From Sutcliffiella horikoshii (GTDB taxonomy: Bacteria > Bacillota > Bacilli > Bacillales > Bacillaceae_I): 64,000 bases of DNA. Location: NCBI RefSeq assembly GCF_008180725.1, contig NZ_VTEV01000004.1, forward strand, positions 366,286-430,285. Reading direction: 5' to 3'. The notes below the pieces were generated by a model that worked only from the letters and a program-made list of their open reading frames with translations, did no database searches and was not told the DNA's origin. Positions 18,582-27,947 of the stretch are shown one piece after another (within the stretch, counting starts at the first letter, position 1; each line of letters opens with the position of its first letter). The position numbers were made by a program, and so were the translations under genes.

Positions 18582-19055
18582 ATGAAAAAATGGATTATTT
18601 TTAGCATTATTATAATTGCCATCATCATTTTGTGGCAATTTATCTCTATATACCAAACAGCCATGTCACCAGTAAAAGATCAGATTGAAAAAGGGGTGGC
18701 AGTTGCCCAAAAAGGGGCAGAGCTGCAAACAGTGGAAGATGTAGCGGCATACAATGGAACAGACTCCTATGTTATTGTACAAGGAACCGATAGTGAAAAA
18801 GAAGAGCTTGTTGTGTGGGTGAAAGAAAGTAAGGAAATTGTCCATACAATGAAAATGAACGACGGAATTCCAAAAGAAGAAGTGTTGAACTATCTTCAGA
18901 CTGACAGGGAGCCAAAAGAGATTATTTCCATCTCTCTTGCAATGGAAAAAAACACCCCATTATGGGAAATTAAATATAAAGACATCAATGATCAATATAA
19001 TCTTTATTACGTTAAATTCGAAAATGGAGAATACTTTCAACGAATAATCTTTTAA
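18582..19055 (+). CDS. ypmB: YpmB family membrane-anchored protein (DUF5590/PepSY-like)
   Basis: The 157-residue protein has one N-terminal membrane helix (about residues 4-22, rich in isoleucine) and an extracytoplasmic domain. It matches B. subtilis YpmB in length and context. The domain is of the DUF5590/PepSY type, proposed to act on or inhibit other secreted enzymes; no function is established. ATG at 18582 with AAGAAGTGATG upstream. It lies 21 bp before aspB. Confidence 0.86.
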   Translation: MKKWIIFSIIIIAIIILWQFISIYQTAMSPVKDQIEKGVAVAQKGAELQTVEDVAAYNGTDSYVIVQGTDSEKEELVVWVKESKEIVHTMKMNDGIPKEEVLNYLQTDREPKEIISISLAMEKNTPLWEIKYKDINDQYNLYYVKFENGEYFQRIIF

Positions 19056-19076
19056 TGGTAACGGGAGGAAGTAAAA

Positions 19077-20264
19077 ATGAAATTAGCCAAAAGGGTATCA
19101 ACATTAACACCATCCACAACATTGGAAATTACGGCAAAAGCGAAGGAACTTAAAGACGCAGGTCATGATGTTATCGGTTTAGGAGCAGGAGAACCTGACT
19201 TCAATACACCAGCACATATTATGGACGCTGCAAAAGAAGCAATGGATAAAGGATTCACTAAGTATACGCCATCAGGCGGACTTCCTACTTTGAAAAAAGA
19301 GATCATCAATAAGCTTCAACGTGATCAAGAATTAACGTATAAACCTTCAGAAGTGATTGTTTGTATCGGTGCTAAGCATGCGCTTTATACTCTTTTCCAA
19401 GTTATCCTTGATGAAGGGGACGAAGTGATCATTCCAACTCCTTATTGGGTTAGCTATCCAGAACAAGTAAAGCTTGCTGAAGGTGTACCTGTATATGTAG
19501 AAGGAAAAGAAGAAAATCAATTTAAAATTACAGCTGAGCAGCTGAAAGCCACAATTACTCCTAAAACCAAGGCAGTAGTATTGAACTCTCCAAGTAACCC
19601 AACAGGTATGGTTTATACCAAGGAAGAACTAGAGGTGCTAGGGAAAGTATGCCTAGAACATGATATTCTTATTGTATCAGATGAGATTTATGAAAAACTT
19701 CTCTATGATGGAAACCAACACGTATCCATTGCTCAACTTTCACCAGAATTGAAAGAGCAAACAGTCATCATTAACGGGGTATCCAAATCCCACTCTATGA
19801 CAGGGTGGAGAATCGGGTACGCTGTAGGAAACCAAACCATTATCAGCTCGATGACAAACTTAGCAAGCCATAGTACATCAAATCCAACATCCATTTCACA
19901 ATATGCAACCATTGCTGCATACCAAGGACCGCAGGATGATGTAGAACTCATGCGACAAGCATTTGAGGAGAGACTAAACATTATTTTTGAAAAACTAAAT
20001 CAGATTCCTGGTTTCCATTGCCTTAAGCCACAGGGGGCATTTTATCTTTTCCCTAAAGCCATTGAAGCTGCAAAAATGGCAGGTTTTAATGATGTAGATA
20101 GTTTTGTAAAAGCATTGCTGGAGGAAGAAAAGGTGGCACTTGTTCCTGGTTCAGGATTTGGAGCGGATGATTATGTTCGTCTTTCTTATGCAACAAGTCT
20201 GGACTTATTGGAAAGTGCTGTAGAGCGGATTGCAAACTATATGGCAAAAGTGGCGGCTAAGTAA
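19077..20264 (+). CDS. aspB: aspartate aminotransferase (pyridoxal-phosphate, class I)
   Basis: This is a fold-type I PLP aminotransferase of 395 residues. The PLP lysine is in NGVSKSHSMTGWRIGY, and the nucleotide/phosphate and aspartate ligands are in SPSNPTGMVY and VSDEIYEKL. It most likely interconverts aspartate and oxaloacetate with 2-oxoglutarate. ATG at 19077 with GGGAGGAAG. Order ypmA-ypmB-aspB-asnS as in B. subtilis. Having aspartate made next to asparaginyl-tRNA synthetase is conserved but does not prove coupling. Confidence 0.95.
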   Translation: MKLAKRVSTLTPSTTLEITAKAKELKDAGHDVIGLGAGEPDFNTPAHIMDAAKEAMDKGFTKYTPSGGLPTLKKEIINKLQRDQELTYKPSEVIVCIGAKHALYTLFQVILDEGDEVIIPTPYWVSYPEQVKLAEGVPVYVEGKEENQFKITAEQLKATITPKTKAVVLNSPSNPTGMVYTKEELEVLGKVCLEHDILIVSDEIYEKLLYDGNQHVSIAQLSPELKEQTVIINGVSKSHSMTGWRIGYAVGNQTIISSMTNLASHSTSNPTSISQYATIAAYQGPQDDVELMRQAFEERLNIIFEKLNQIPGFHCLKPQGAFYLFPKAIEAAKMAGFNDVDSFVKALLEEEKVALVPGSGFGADDYVRLSYATSLDLLESAVERIANYMAKVAAK

Positions 20265-20307
20265 AATTACTTAGCCTTCACCTTTTGTAGAATGTATGGA
20301 AAATTGT

Positions 20308-20336
20308 TTGCTTACGATATTACAGGCTTGTATAAT
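20308..20336 (+). promoter_or_regulatory. SigA promoter of asnS
   Basis: TTGCTT (20308-20313), 17 bp, TATAAT (20331-20336). No T-box specifier or antiterminator fits in the roughly 55-nt leader. Confidence 0.7.
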
Positions 20337-20397
20337 AGAGGGTATGTACATAAAAGTGTAAATACATTGCAAGAACATTGCTGGAGGGAATAAAGTA

Positions 20398-21690
20398 GTG
20401 AAAACAACAATATCTGAAGTACATAAACATGTTGGAGAAGAAGTAACCATTGGTGCTTGGATTGCCAACAAAAGATCTAGTGGGAAAATTGCATTCCTAC
20501 AATTACGTGACGGTTCCGGTTTTATCCAAGGAGTAGTCGTAAAAGCGGAAGTAGAGGAGTCTGTATTCCAAGCAGCAAAATCTGTCACCCAGGAAACGTC
20601 AGTATATGTAAAAGGTATCGTGCGTGAAGATGAAAGATCACCTTTTGGATACGAACTTGGGGTTACAGGAGTGGAAGTAATCCATGAAGCGGTTGATTAC
20701 CCAATCACTCCAAAAAACCACGGAACAGAATTCTTAATGGATAACCGCCATTTATGGTTGCGTTCCAAAAAACAACATGCCATCATGAAGATAAGAAATG
20801 AAGTAATTCGTGCGACTTATGAATTCTTTAACGAAAATGGGTTCTCAAAAGTAGATCCTCCAATCTTAACAGGTAGTGCTCCTGAAGGAACATCTGAACT
20901 GTTTGCAACGAAATACTTTGACGAAGACGCATATCTTTCTCAAAGTGGACAACTTTACATGGAAGCAGCAGCGATGGCGCTAGGTAAAGTATTCTCATTT
21001 GGCCCTACATTCCGTGCGGAAAAGTCTAAAACTAGACGTCATTTAATTGAGTTCTGGATGATTGAGCCTGAGATGGCATTCTATGAGTTCGAAGACAACC
21101 TTGTTGTTCAAGAACAATATGTTTCTTTCATCGTTCAATCGGTTGTGAAAAACTGCAAATTGGAATTAGGTATTCTAGATAGAGATGTATCTAAGCTTGA
21201 AAAAATCCAAGCTCCATTCCCAAGAATTTCTTACGATGATGCCATTAAATTCTTAAATGAAAAAGGCTTTGATGATATCCAGTGGGGCGATGATTTCGGT
21301 GCACCTCATGAGACAGCCATTGCTGAAAGCTATGATATGCCTGTTTTCATTACGCATTATCCTACAGGAATTAAACCATTCTACATGCAGCCTCATCCAG
21401 AGCGCGACGATGTAGTGTTGTGTGCAGATCTAATTGCTCCAGAAGGATACGGAGAAATCATCGGTGGATCAGAACGTATTCATGATTATGACCTACTTAA
21501 ACAACGCTTAGAAGAGCATAACTTGGAGTCTGATGCATACAAGTGGTACTTGGAGCTTCGCCAATACGGCTCTGTGCCGCATTCTGGCTTTGGTCTTGGA
21601 CTTGAACGTACGGTAGCATGGATTAGCGGAACAGAACACGTTCGTGAAGCAATTCCATTCCCAAGATTACTAAATCGTCTATATCCATAA
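20398..21690 (+). CDS. asnS: asparaginyl-tRNA synthetase
   Basis: AsnRS charges tRNA-Asn. The 430-residue protein has an N-terminal OB-fold anticodon domain ([12 protein letters not shown]) and the three class II motifs, including [17 protein letters not shown] (motif 2) and [12 protein letters not shown] (motif 3). The start codon is GTG at 20398, with CTGGAGGGA upstream. It has its own promoter and terminator and is followed by repeat array B rather than directly by dnaD. Confidence 0.97.
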   Translation: MKTTISEVHKHVGEEVTIGAWIANKRSSGKIAFLQLRDGSGFIQGVVVKAEVEESVFQAAKSVTQETSVYVKGIVREDERSPFGYELGVTGVEVIHEAVDYPITPKNHGTEFLMDNRHLWLRSKKQHAIMKIRNEVIRATYEFFNENGFSKVDPPILTGSAPEGTSELFATKYFDEDAYLSQSGQLYMEAAAMALGKVFSFGPTFRAEKSKTRRHLIEFWMIEPEMAFYEFEDNLVVQEQYVSFIVQSVVKNCKLELGILDRDVSKLEKIQAPFPRISYDDAIKFLNEKGFDDIQWGDDFGAPHETAIAESYDMPVFITHYPTGIKPFYMQPHPERDDVVLCADLIAPEGYGEIIGGSERIHDYDLLKQRLEEHNLESDAYKWYLELRQYGSVPHSGFGLGLERTVAWISGTEHVREAIPFPRLLNRLYP

Positions 21691-21701
21691 AAATAACAAT
21701 G

Positions 21702-21734
21702 GTCACCCGCTTTGGAAGACGGGTGACTGTTTTT
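21702..21734 (+). terminator. terminator of asnS
   Basis: GTCACCCG/CGGGTGAC stem with a 9-10 nt loop and a T run. Confidence 0.88.
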
Positions 21735-21784
21735 ATGAACTTTTTCGTCATCTCAATACTAAAGTATAGGTAGACAGGTTTTTA

Positions 21785-22401
21785 GAAGTGGAATGAAGAC
21801 CTCAGGTACGGCGAACAGGGTTGTGAGAGGTCATGAGAAGTAGAATGAAGACCTCAGTTACGGTGAACAATGCTGAGAGAGGTCATAGGAATTGGATGAA
21901 GACCTCAGATGCGGACGAACGGGGGTTTAAGAGGTCTTAAGAAGTAGAATGAAGACCTCAGTTACGCCGAACAGGGTTGTAAGAGGTCATGAGAAGTGGA
22001 ATGAAGACCTCAATTGTGCCGAACGGGGTTGTAAGAGGTCATGAGAAGTAGAATGAAGACCTCAGTTACGCCGAACAGGGTTGTAAGAGGTCATGAGAAG
22101 TGGAATGAAGACCTCAGTAAAGGCGAACAGAGCTGAGAGAGGTCATGAGAAGTAGAATGAAGACCTCAGTTACGGTGAACAATGCTGAGAGAGGTCATGA
22201 GAAGTGGAATGAAGACCTCAGTTGCGCCGAACATAGCTGTGAGAGGCCTTCAGAAGCTGAATGAAGACTTCTGTTGAGCCAATCAAAGAGGAGAGAGGTC
22301 ATGAGAAGTAGAATGAAGACCTCAGTTAAGCCGAACAAGGCCATGAGAGGTCGTGAGAGTTGTAATTAAGCCCTCAATTAAGCCAAACAGAGCTAGAGAG
22401 G
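21785..22401 (+). repeat. 52-bp tandem repeat array B
   Basis: GAAGACCTC-type cores start at 21795, 21847, 21898, 21951, 22003, 22055, 22107, 22159, 22211, 22263, 22315 and, degenerate, 22367. All steps are 52 bp except one pair of 51 and 53, which restores the phase. The second arm is usually GAGGTCAT rather than GAGGTCTTCAT. Consensus linker: AGTTACGCCGAACAGGGTTG. It lies between asnS and dnaD, with no coding potential. Confidence 0.95.
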
Positions 22402-22511
22402 CTTTTTTTTTGTAATACTGCTAAAACCATACCTTTGTTTGAAATAACATAACACTTTAAATAACCATCAACAGATTGAAATATATTACCTATGAAGAAT
22501 CAGTAGATATT

Positions 22512-22520
22512 TGTTATACT
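22512..22520 (+). promoter_or_regulatory. extended -10 promoter of dnaD
   Basis: TGTTATACT (TGn plus TATACT) lies 20 bp before the dnaD ATG; no good -35 is seen. Confidence 0.45.
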
Positions 22521-22539
22521 TATCGGAGAGGTGTCTCAG

Positions 22540-23241
22540 ATGAAAAAAGAACAATTTATTCAATTCATGGAAGAGGGCAACCTGTCCGTTCCTAAATATT
22601 TGTTAAACAATTACGTAAATCTTGGGTTAAATGAAAAAGAGTTTATCCTTCTTCTACATGTACATTCTTTCGTGGAAAGTGGAATTATTTTTCCAACCCC
22701 TATGGAAATCGCAGATAAGATGACAATTGACCCTTCAGAATGTATGGAAATCTTGCGTCATCTACTTCAAAAAGGGTATGTATCCATTAGTGATGAAATG
22801 GATGAATACTCCATCAAATATGAACGCTATTCTCTCCAACCTCTTTGGGAAAAAATGATTACCTATATGATGGACCAAAACAAGCAAGCGACACAACATT
22901 TGAATCAACAACAAGAAATGAATCTTTATACTGTGTTTGAGCAGGAATTCGGAAGACCATTATCGCCGTTTGAGTGTGAGTCTTTGAATATGTGGATGGA
23001 CCAGGATCACCATGATCCAACCATTATTAAAGCGGCATTAAGAGAGGCTGTTATTTCTGGGAAGTTGAATTTTCGTTATATTGATAGGATCCTTTTTGAA
23101 TGGAAGAAGAATGGGATAAAGACAATCAATCAAGCTAATGAGTATGGTAAAAAGTTCCGTAAAAATCAACAAAAGATAACTTCCGTTCCACCCAATAAAT
23201 CAAGCAATTCAACTGTTCCATTTTATAACTGGCTTGATTAA
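22540..23241 (+). CDS. dnaD: DNA replication initiation/remodelling protein DnaD
   Basis: DnaD acts with DnaB and DnaI to load helicase at oriC and at stalled forks (PriA pathway). The 233-residue protein has the N-terminal winged helix (about 1-100, for example MTIDPSECMEILRHLLQKGY) and the C-terminal DNA-binding DDBH2 domain (about 130-195), then a basic tail. ATG 22540 is chosen over the in-frame GTG 22531, because the GGAGAGGTG ribosome site covers the latter. It is 75 bp from nth. Confidence 0.95.
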   Translation: MKKEQFIQFMEEGNLSVPKYLLNNYVNLGLNEKEFILLLHVHSFVESGIIFPTPMEIADKMTIDPSECMEILRHLLQKGYVSISDEMDEYSIKYERYSLQPLWEKMITYMMDQNKQATQHLNQQQEMNLYTVFEQEFGRPLSPFECESLNMWMDQDHHDPTIIKAALREAVISGKLNFRYIDRILFEWKKNGIKTINQANEYGKKFRKNQQKITSVPPNKSSNSTVPFYNWLD

Positions 23242-23316
23242 AAAAAGGGGACACGTAATGAGGAATTGCGTGTTCCCTTTTTTATCAATTATTTGAAGAA
23301 AGGCAGGACCTATGGA

Positions 23317-23970
23317 ATGTTAAATCTTAAACAAATAAACGAAGTAGTAGATGTAATGGGAGAGATGTTTCCTGATGCACATTGCGAACTCAATCATAAA
23401 AACCCTTTCGAATTAGTGATTGCAGTCGCGCTGTCAGCTCAGTGTACAGATGCTCTTGTTAATAAAGTAACGAAGAACCTATTTGAAAAATACCAAAAGC
23501 CTGAGGATTACCTTGCCGTTACACTGGAAGAATTGCAACAAGATATCCGCTCTATCGGTCTTTATCGAAATAAAGCAAAAAATATTAGAAGTTTATGCCA
23601 ACTTCTCTTAGAGGAATACAATGGTGAAATTCCAAAAGAAAGGGATGAACTCGTTAAGCTTCCGGGTGTTGGTAGAAAAACAGCAAATGTAGTAGTTTCT
23701 GTTGCTTTTGGTGTCCCAGCTATTGCAGTAGATACTCATGTAGAACGAGTTAGTAAGCGTTTAGGTATCTGTAAGTGGAAAGACAGCGTCTTAGAAGTAG
23801 AAAAGACGTTGATGAGAAAAATTCCAAAAGAAAAATGGTCTGACACGCATCACCGCCTTATTTTCTTTGGCAGATATCATTGTAAAGCTCAGAATCCTCA
23901 ATGTGAAAGCTGTCCTTTACTTGAAATGTGCAGAGAAGGCAAGAAGAGAATGAAGAAGAAGGTGGGCTAA
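23317..23970 (+). CDS. nth: endonuclease III
   Basis: Nth is a bifunctional DNA glycosylase/AP lyase for oxidised pyrimidines. The helix-hairpin-helix and catalytic lysine lie in LPGVGRKTANVVV, the catalytic aspartate in AVDTHVERV, and the C-terminal 4Fe-4S cluster is C-x6-C-x2-C-x5-C (CKAQNPQCESCPLLEMC). ATG 23317 gives 217 residues, near the B. subtilis 219. The longer frame from TTG 23266 lacks a ribosome site. The stop overlaps the ypoC start (TAATG). Confidence 0.96.
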   Translation: MLNLKQINEVVDVMGEMFPDAHCELNHKNPFELVIAVALSAQCTDALVNKVTKNLFEKYQKPEDYLAVTLEELQQDIRSIGLYRNKAKNIRSLCQLLLEEYNGEIPKERDELVKLPGVGRKTANVVVSVAFGVPAIAVDTHVERVSKRLGICKWKDSVLEVEKTLMRKIPKEKWSDTHHRLIFFGRYHCKAQNPQCESCPLLEMCREGKKRMKKKVG

Positions 23971-24473
23971 TGAAGATACCAGAAAGCTTTCTTCATCCCC
24001 ATTTTTACTCGAATCAAGACTCCATTTCCATAAAAATTTTTTCTTTGGCAGATATCATAGAAGTCCCATTTAAGTTTGACATAGCATACTACCTGGGAGT
24101 AGCGCCAGATCAATTGCCTTGGGAGATGACAAGTGATTCCATACCGCATATTCTCACTAGTTGGAAAGAGAAAGAGATCCTTTTAAACTCTCTTCACGAA
24201 GTAAGGGATCGAAAGGAAGCAAGAAAACAAATTGTGCTGCCAATTGCTTGGTTTCTGCAATTGCTGTTTTGGATGAATGGGCAACCAGTAAGAGGTTTGA
24301 CCGATTGGAAAATTGAAGTGTGCAGATTGAAATGGAAGCCGATAAATGTGGATGAGAGGTTGGAATTTGTCATTAAAAAACCTGAAATGTATCATTCATT
24401 TATTCAACTTCAACAGCTCTACACCGAATGTGCCAAGTTGTTTTATAAAATTAAGGTGTTAGAGAAGAAGTAA
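23970..24473 (+). CDS. ypoC: YpoC family protein
   Basis: This 167-residue protein sits where ypoC lies in B. subtilis, translationally coupled to nth by a one-base TAATG overlap. No membrane segment or catalytic motif is obvious. It has a tryptophan-rich, mostly helical composition (IAWFLQLLFWMNGQPVRGL). Function unknown. The frame upstream of 23970 stays open inside nth, but the coupled ATG is the natural start. Confidence 0.82.
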   Translation: MKIPESFLHPHFYSNQDSISIKIFSLADIIEVPFKFDIAYYLGVAPDQLPWEMTSDSIPHILTSWKEKEILLNSLHEVRDRKEARKQIVLPIAWFLQLLFWMNGQPVRGLTDWKIEVCRLKWKPINVDERLEFVIKKPEMYHSFIQLQQLYTECAKLFYKIKVLEKK

Positions 24474-24488
24474 ATCTAGAGACTACAC

Positions 24489-24520
24489 AAAAAGGGCTAC
24501 CATAGCAGGTAGCCCTTTTT
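24489..24520. terminator. bidirectional terminator between ypoC and ponA
   Basis: AAAAAGGGCTACC/GGTAGCCCTTTTT stem with a 6-nt loop, with T runs for both convergent genes. Confidence 0.92.
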
Positions 24521-24523
24521 GCT

Positions 24524-27211
24524 TTAATCGTTGTCTTCTTCTGAATTATTTCGTTGCCCATTTCTGTTTGTGTTGCTCTGTGTATTAGCATCATCAGACT
24601 CTTCCCCGTCGCCAGGAGGCTCTTCGCCATCCCCAGGAGGTTCTTCCCCATCCCCAGGAGGCTCTTCCCCGTCGCCAGGATGCTCTTCGCCATCACCAGG
24701 AGTACCTTCCCCGTCACCAGGAGGCTCTTCGCCATCACCAGGGGGCTCTTCCCCATCCCCAGGCGGGTTTGGAATCTCAGGAATGATACTTTCATCCTCT
24801 TCAACCAATTCAGGAATTGTTATAGTCTGTGTTGCTGCATCACTTCTATTCTCATTGTTTTCATCCTGTACTGCTATAATTTCAAAGGTGAAGGTAGCAC
24901 CAGGGTCTGGTGATTCCACAACCAAACCTAGATCTTTCGTTTCAGTGAGAGATTGAGGGGAACCTTCATTAACAGCTACGTTAATTGTAAATGTCACACC
25001 TTCTAATCGTTCTTCAGGGTATTTCCAATTCAAGTTGATAACATTTGCTTCTTCGTCATACTGTGCGGTGAAACCTGACGGAGTAGGCAGCTTATCATAT
25101 TCTTTAGATACCTCTGTTGGTTCTGTACCTTTGACAAAATATTCATTTGTAATTTGGTCAGATGGTGTGAACTGACTTGCTTTTAATGGTGGATTAGATC
25201 CTTTCTCAATTGCAACACGGACAACACTGTTAGGAACAGGGAAATCTGCTTTATCTTCATTTGTCGTAGATATGTTCTCCATCAATTGCTTGAAGATAAT
25301 CCGAGATAAATATTGATCTTGATTTACGCCATTAATCGGTCGCAGATAATTATCAGTTCCGGTTCTTCTAAATCCAGTCCAAACTGCAGCAGTATATGTT
25401 GGGGTATACCCAGCAAACCAAGTGCTTGGAACACCGCCTTCAGGTATCCCATATTCTGCCATTGTTTCATCAGAAAAGTTTGTAGTTCCTGACTTCCCTG
25501 CAATATTCAATCCAGGAACATTTGCAGCGGTTGCTAATCCGCTTCTTACGGATGTTTTAAGCATATCAGTAATCATGAAAGCTGTGGAATCTTTCATCAC
25601 CACTTCAGATTCTTTGTTCAGGTTGACGCTAGTTCCATCTTGGAAGACGACTTTTGTCACTGCGAACGGTTCGGTATATACACCGCCACTTCCAAATGAA
25701 CTGTATGCTCCAGCCATTTGAAGAGGGGAAATACCGTTTGTAAATCCACCAATTGCATATGCTTCATTTATTTCTTCTTCAAGAGGTATGCCTAACTTAA
25801 CTGCAAAATCCCTTGCTCTGTCCAAACCGACTTCTTGAAGGGCTTTTAATGCCGGGATGTTACGGGAGTCGGCTATATGTTGTCTCATACTAAGGAAACC
25901 TTTATGCTTGTTGTCCCAGTTATTGATTTCCGTTCCGGAAGAGTAACTGTAAGGTTCATCATTAATTTGATGATAGGTTGACCAATCCAAAAACTCTATT
26001 GCAGGAGCATAATCTAGAATTGGTTTAATCGCTGACGCTGGTTGAACTCTTATGTCTGTAGCGTAATTGGTACCGGTCTTCATATGGTTTCTACCACCGC
26101 CAATGGCGCGAATTTCACCACTTTGCGTATCAATTAAGGCAATACCTGCTTGGTAGTCTTCATTTTCTAAATGCGGGATGCCACTCTCATCTGATAAAAT
26201 GTATTCCACTTGTTCTTGTGCATTGACATCAAGTGTGGTGTAAATCTCTAGTCCATCTGCTTGAGGGTCTACATCCCCTAGTTGATCAGAGATTTCCTCA
26301 ATTACACGATCAATGAACGCGTTGTATTTATTCGAGTAATTCGTTTTCTCTACATCGTCTGCTAGTGTCGAGTCTACCGGAATTGCCCTTGCTGCATCGG
26401 CTTCTTCCTCTGTGATTTTTCCATGCTTCACCATAAGTGTCAGTACAATATTACGGCGCTGTTCAGCATTTTCAGGATTTGTAACAGGGTTATAATTGTT
26501 AGGACTTTGAGGGAGTCCAGCAAGCATCGCTGCTTCATGCAATTCTAACTCGTCTAGAGATTTTCCATAATAATTTTTTGCAGCATTGGAAATTCCATAT
26601 GCATAATTTGAAAAATAGATACGATTTAAGTACATTTCCAGTATTTCGTCTTTGGTGAAACGGGATTCTAGTTGATAAGCCAAGTAGAATTCCTGTGCTT
26701 TTCTCTTTAAGGTTTTATCAGTTGATAAAAATGATAATTTTACTAGCTGTTGAGTTATGGTACTACCACCTTCAGCACCGAAGCCTCTTGTAACGTTTGC
26801 AAGTACTGCTCCAGCCAAACGTCTGTAATCTACACCATTATGCTCATAAAATCGAACATCCTCTGTAGCCAAGAAGGCATCTTTAACAAGGTCTGGGATT
26901 TCATCAGAATCTACATATTCCCTAGCTTCGTGCCCGCCTATTTCAGCAGCCAGCTCACCATCCATCCCATAAACTTTGGACGGTACAGGGACCTTAAGTA
27001 GCGTTTCGTCCAACGGTGGAGTGCTTTGGACATAGTATGCGAATGTACCAATACCTGTTATTAATCCTACAATTCCTATAATAAGTGCGGATAAAAATAT
27101 TTTCTTGAAAAGTCCTTTTTTAGGCCCTTTCTTTTTCGTGCCGGACTTGGCACTTCGTTCTTCTTCCATAGCTTTTCGTCTTTGTTCTCTTGATTGATAC
27201 TTCTCAGTCAT
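24524..27211 (-). CDS. ponA: class A penicillin-binding protein 1A/1B
   Basis: PonA is a bifunctional peptidoglycan glycosyltransferase and transpeptidase. In 895 residues it has a basic cytoplasmic start and a membrane helix at about 37-60. The glycosyltransferase domain shows ATEDVRFYEHNG (catalytic Glu117) and GGSTITQQLVK (149-158). The transpeptidase domain has SAIK (Ser393), SRN (449-451) and KSGT (573-576). A fibronectin-type module follows (about 715-810). The C-terminal tail has eight PPGDGEE-type heptads, encoded by a 21-bp repeat at 24600-24767. Start ATG at 27211 with AAAGGCAGG. It is 45 bp downstream of recU, as in Bacillus. Confidence 0.96.
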   Translation of the reverse strand: MTEKYQSREQRRKAMEEERSAKSGTKKKGPKKGLFKKIFLSALIIGIVGLITGIGTFAYYVQSTPPLDETLLKVPVPSKVYGMDGELAAEIGGHEAREYVDSDEIPDLVKDAFLATEDVRFYEHNGVDYRRLAGAVLANVTRGFGAEGGSTITQQLVKLSFLSTDKTLKRKAQEFYLAYQLESRFTKDEILEMYLNRIYFSNYAYGISNAAKNYYGKSLDELELHEAAMLAGLPQSPNNYNPVTNPENAEQRRNIVLTLMVKHGKITEEEADAARAIPVDSTLADDVEKTNYSNKYNAFIDRVIEEISDQLGDVDPQADGLEIYTTLDVNAQEQVEYILSDESGIPHLENEDYQAGIALIDTQSGEIRAIGGGRNHMKTGTNYATDIRVQPASAIKPILDYAPAIEFLDWSTYHQINDEPYSYSSGTEINNWDNKHKGFLSMRQHIADSRNIPALKALQEVGLDRARDFAVKLGIPLEEEINEAYAIGGFTNGISPLQMAGAYSSFGSGGVYTEPFAVTKVVFQDGTSVNLNKESEVVMKDSTAFMITDMLKTSVRSGLATAANVPGLNIAGKSGTTNFSDETMAEYGIPEGGVPSTWFAGYTPTYTAAVWTGFRRTGTDNYLRPINGVNQDQYLSRIIFKQLMENISTTNEDKADFPVPNSVVRVAIEKGSNPPLKASQFTPSDQITNEYFVKGTEPTEVSKEYDKLPTPSGFTAQYDEEANVINLNWKYPEERLEGVTFTINVAVNEGSPQSLTETKDLGLVVESPDPGATFTFEIIAVQDENNENRSDAATQTITIPELVEEDESIIPEIPNPPGDGEEPPGDGEEPPGDGEGTPGDGEEHPGDGEEPPGDGEEPPGDGEEPPGDGEESDDANTQSNTNRNGQRNNSEEDND
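24600..24767 (-). repeat. 21-bp coding tandem repeat in ponA
   Basis: Eight in-frame copies encode PPGDGEE with P/T/H and E/G variants. It is likely to vary in copy number by slippage; the tail is extracytoplasmic. Confidence 0.9.
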
Positions 27212-27256
27212 GTTTCAGACCTGCCTTTCTTCACACATACAGTAATTCCGGAGCTA

Positions 27257-27853
27257 TTAATAATACATGTCTATTATTTTGATGTAATCGATTCTTGGCT
27301 GATAACCTTGAGGAATCAAGTAGCCGTACCGTTCGATATCTTGTTTTGTAATAGACTTTCTTTCACCGGATTCTTTCCTTTCCCAATAATGAAATAACTT
27401 TTCGGCCGGAAGCAGATATACTTCATTAAAAAGACGGAACATTAATATGACGAAACAGATTCCATTTTGTTTCACAACTTGTCTCATATGTTGAATTTGA
27501 TGTTCATGAAAGTTTTGGAGAGGGAAGGAAGTTTTGTTTTTCGTTTCCTTTGCCTCGAAATCAATATACCTTCCTTTGTACACTCCGTTAAAATCTGTTG
27601 TCGATGCTTGTTTGAAGTAAGCTTCTTTGATAACGGCAGCACTTCTTTTTGGATAGTGCACATCAACTATCTGAATTGGTGTCGGTTTTTTATGGACAAC
27701 AGCAATTCCTTGGTGGAGATAATACATATTGGAATCATGAAGATCATCCTCTAAACTCATTCCTCTGTTGCCATACAATGTTGGGCCAGTCTTTTTGGAA
27801 GGTGAACTGCTATTTCCCTGAAATACTTTACCATTTGGGTATCGTATAGTCAT
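27257..27853 (-). CDS. recU: Holliday junction resolvase RecU
   Basis: RecU resolves Holliday junctions and modulates RecA; its gene is usually just upstream of ponA. The 198-residue protein has the endonuclease core [20 protein letters not shown], containing the Asp, Glu-x-Lys catalytic residues, and an N-terminal basic arm with IRYPNGK. The start ATG at 27853 has AGGGGGAAATTT as ribosome site. It is co-directional with ponA and divergent from the DUF2515 gene. Confidence 0.95.
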   Translation of the reverse strand: MTIRYPNGKVFQGNSSSPSKKTGPTLYGNRGMSLEDDLHDSNMYYLHQGIAVVHKKPTPIQIVDVHYPKRSAAVIKEAYFKQASTTDFNGVYKGRYIDFEAKETKNKTSFPLQNFHEHQIQHMRQVVKQNGICFVILMFRLFNEVYLLPAEKLFHYWERKESGERKSITKQDIERYGYLIPQGYQPRIDYIKIIDMYY

Positions 27854-27947
27854 AAATTTCCCCCTCTAGACTAAAACTAATCTTATATTAGAAAAAAACG
27901 TCATCTTTTTGTAAACTTTGTCACTTTTTGTTTGAAAGGAGGAGGAT

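Noticed and set aside
20265-20397. T-box riboswitch before asnS
   Set aside because: The leader after the promoter is only about 55 nt and has no T-box sequence or antiterminator.
24531-24956. Frame rich in PSPGGSS antisense to ponA
   Set aside because: It is the complement of the PPGDGEE repeat; ponA has full motif support.
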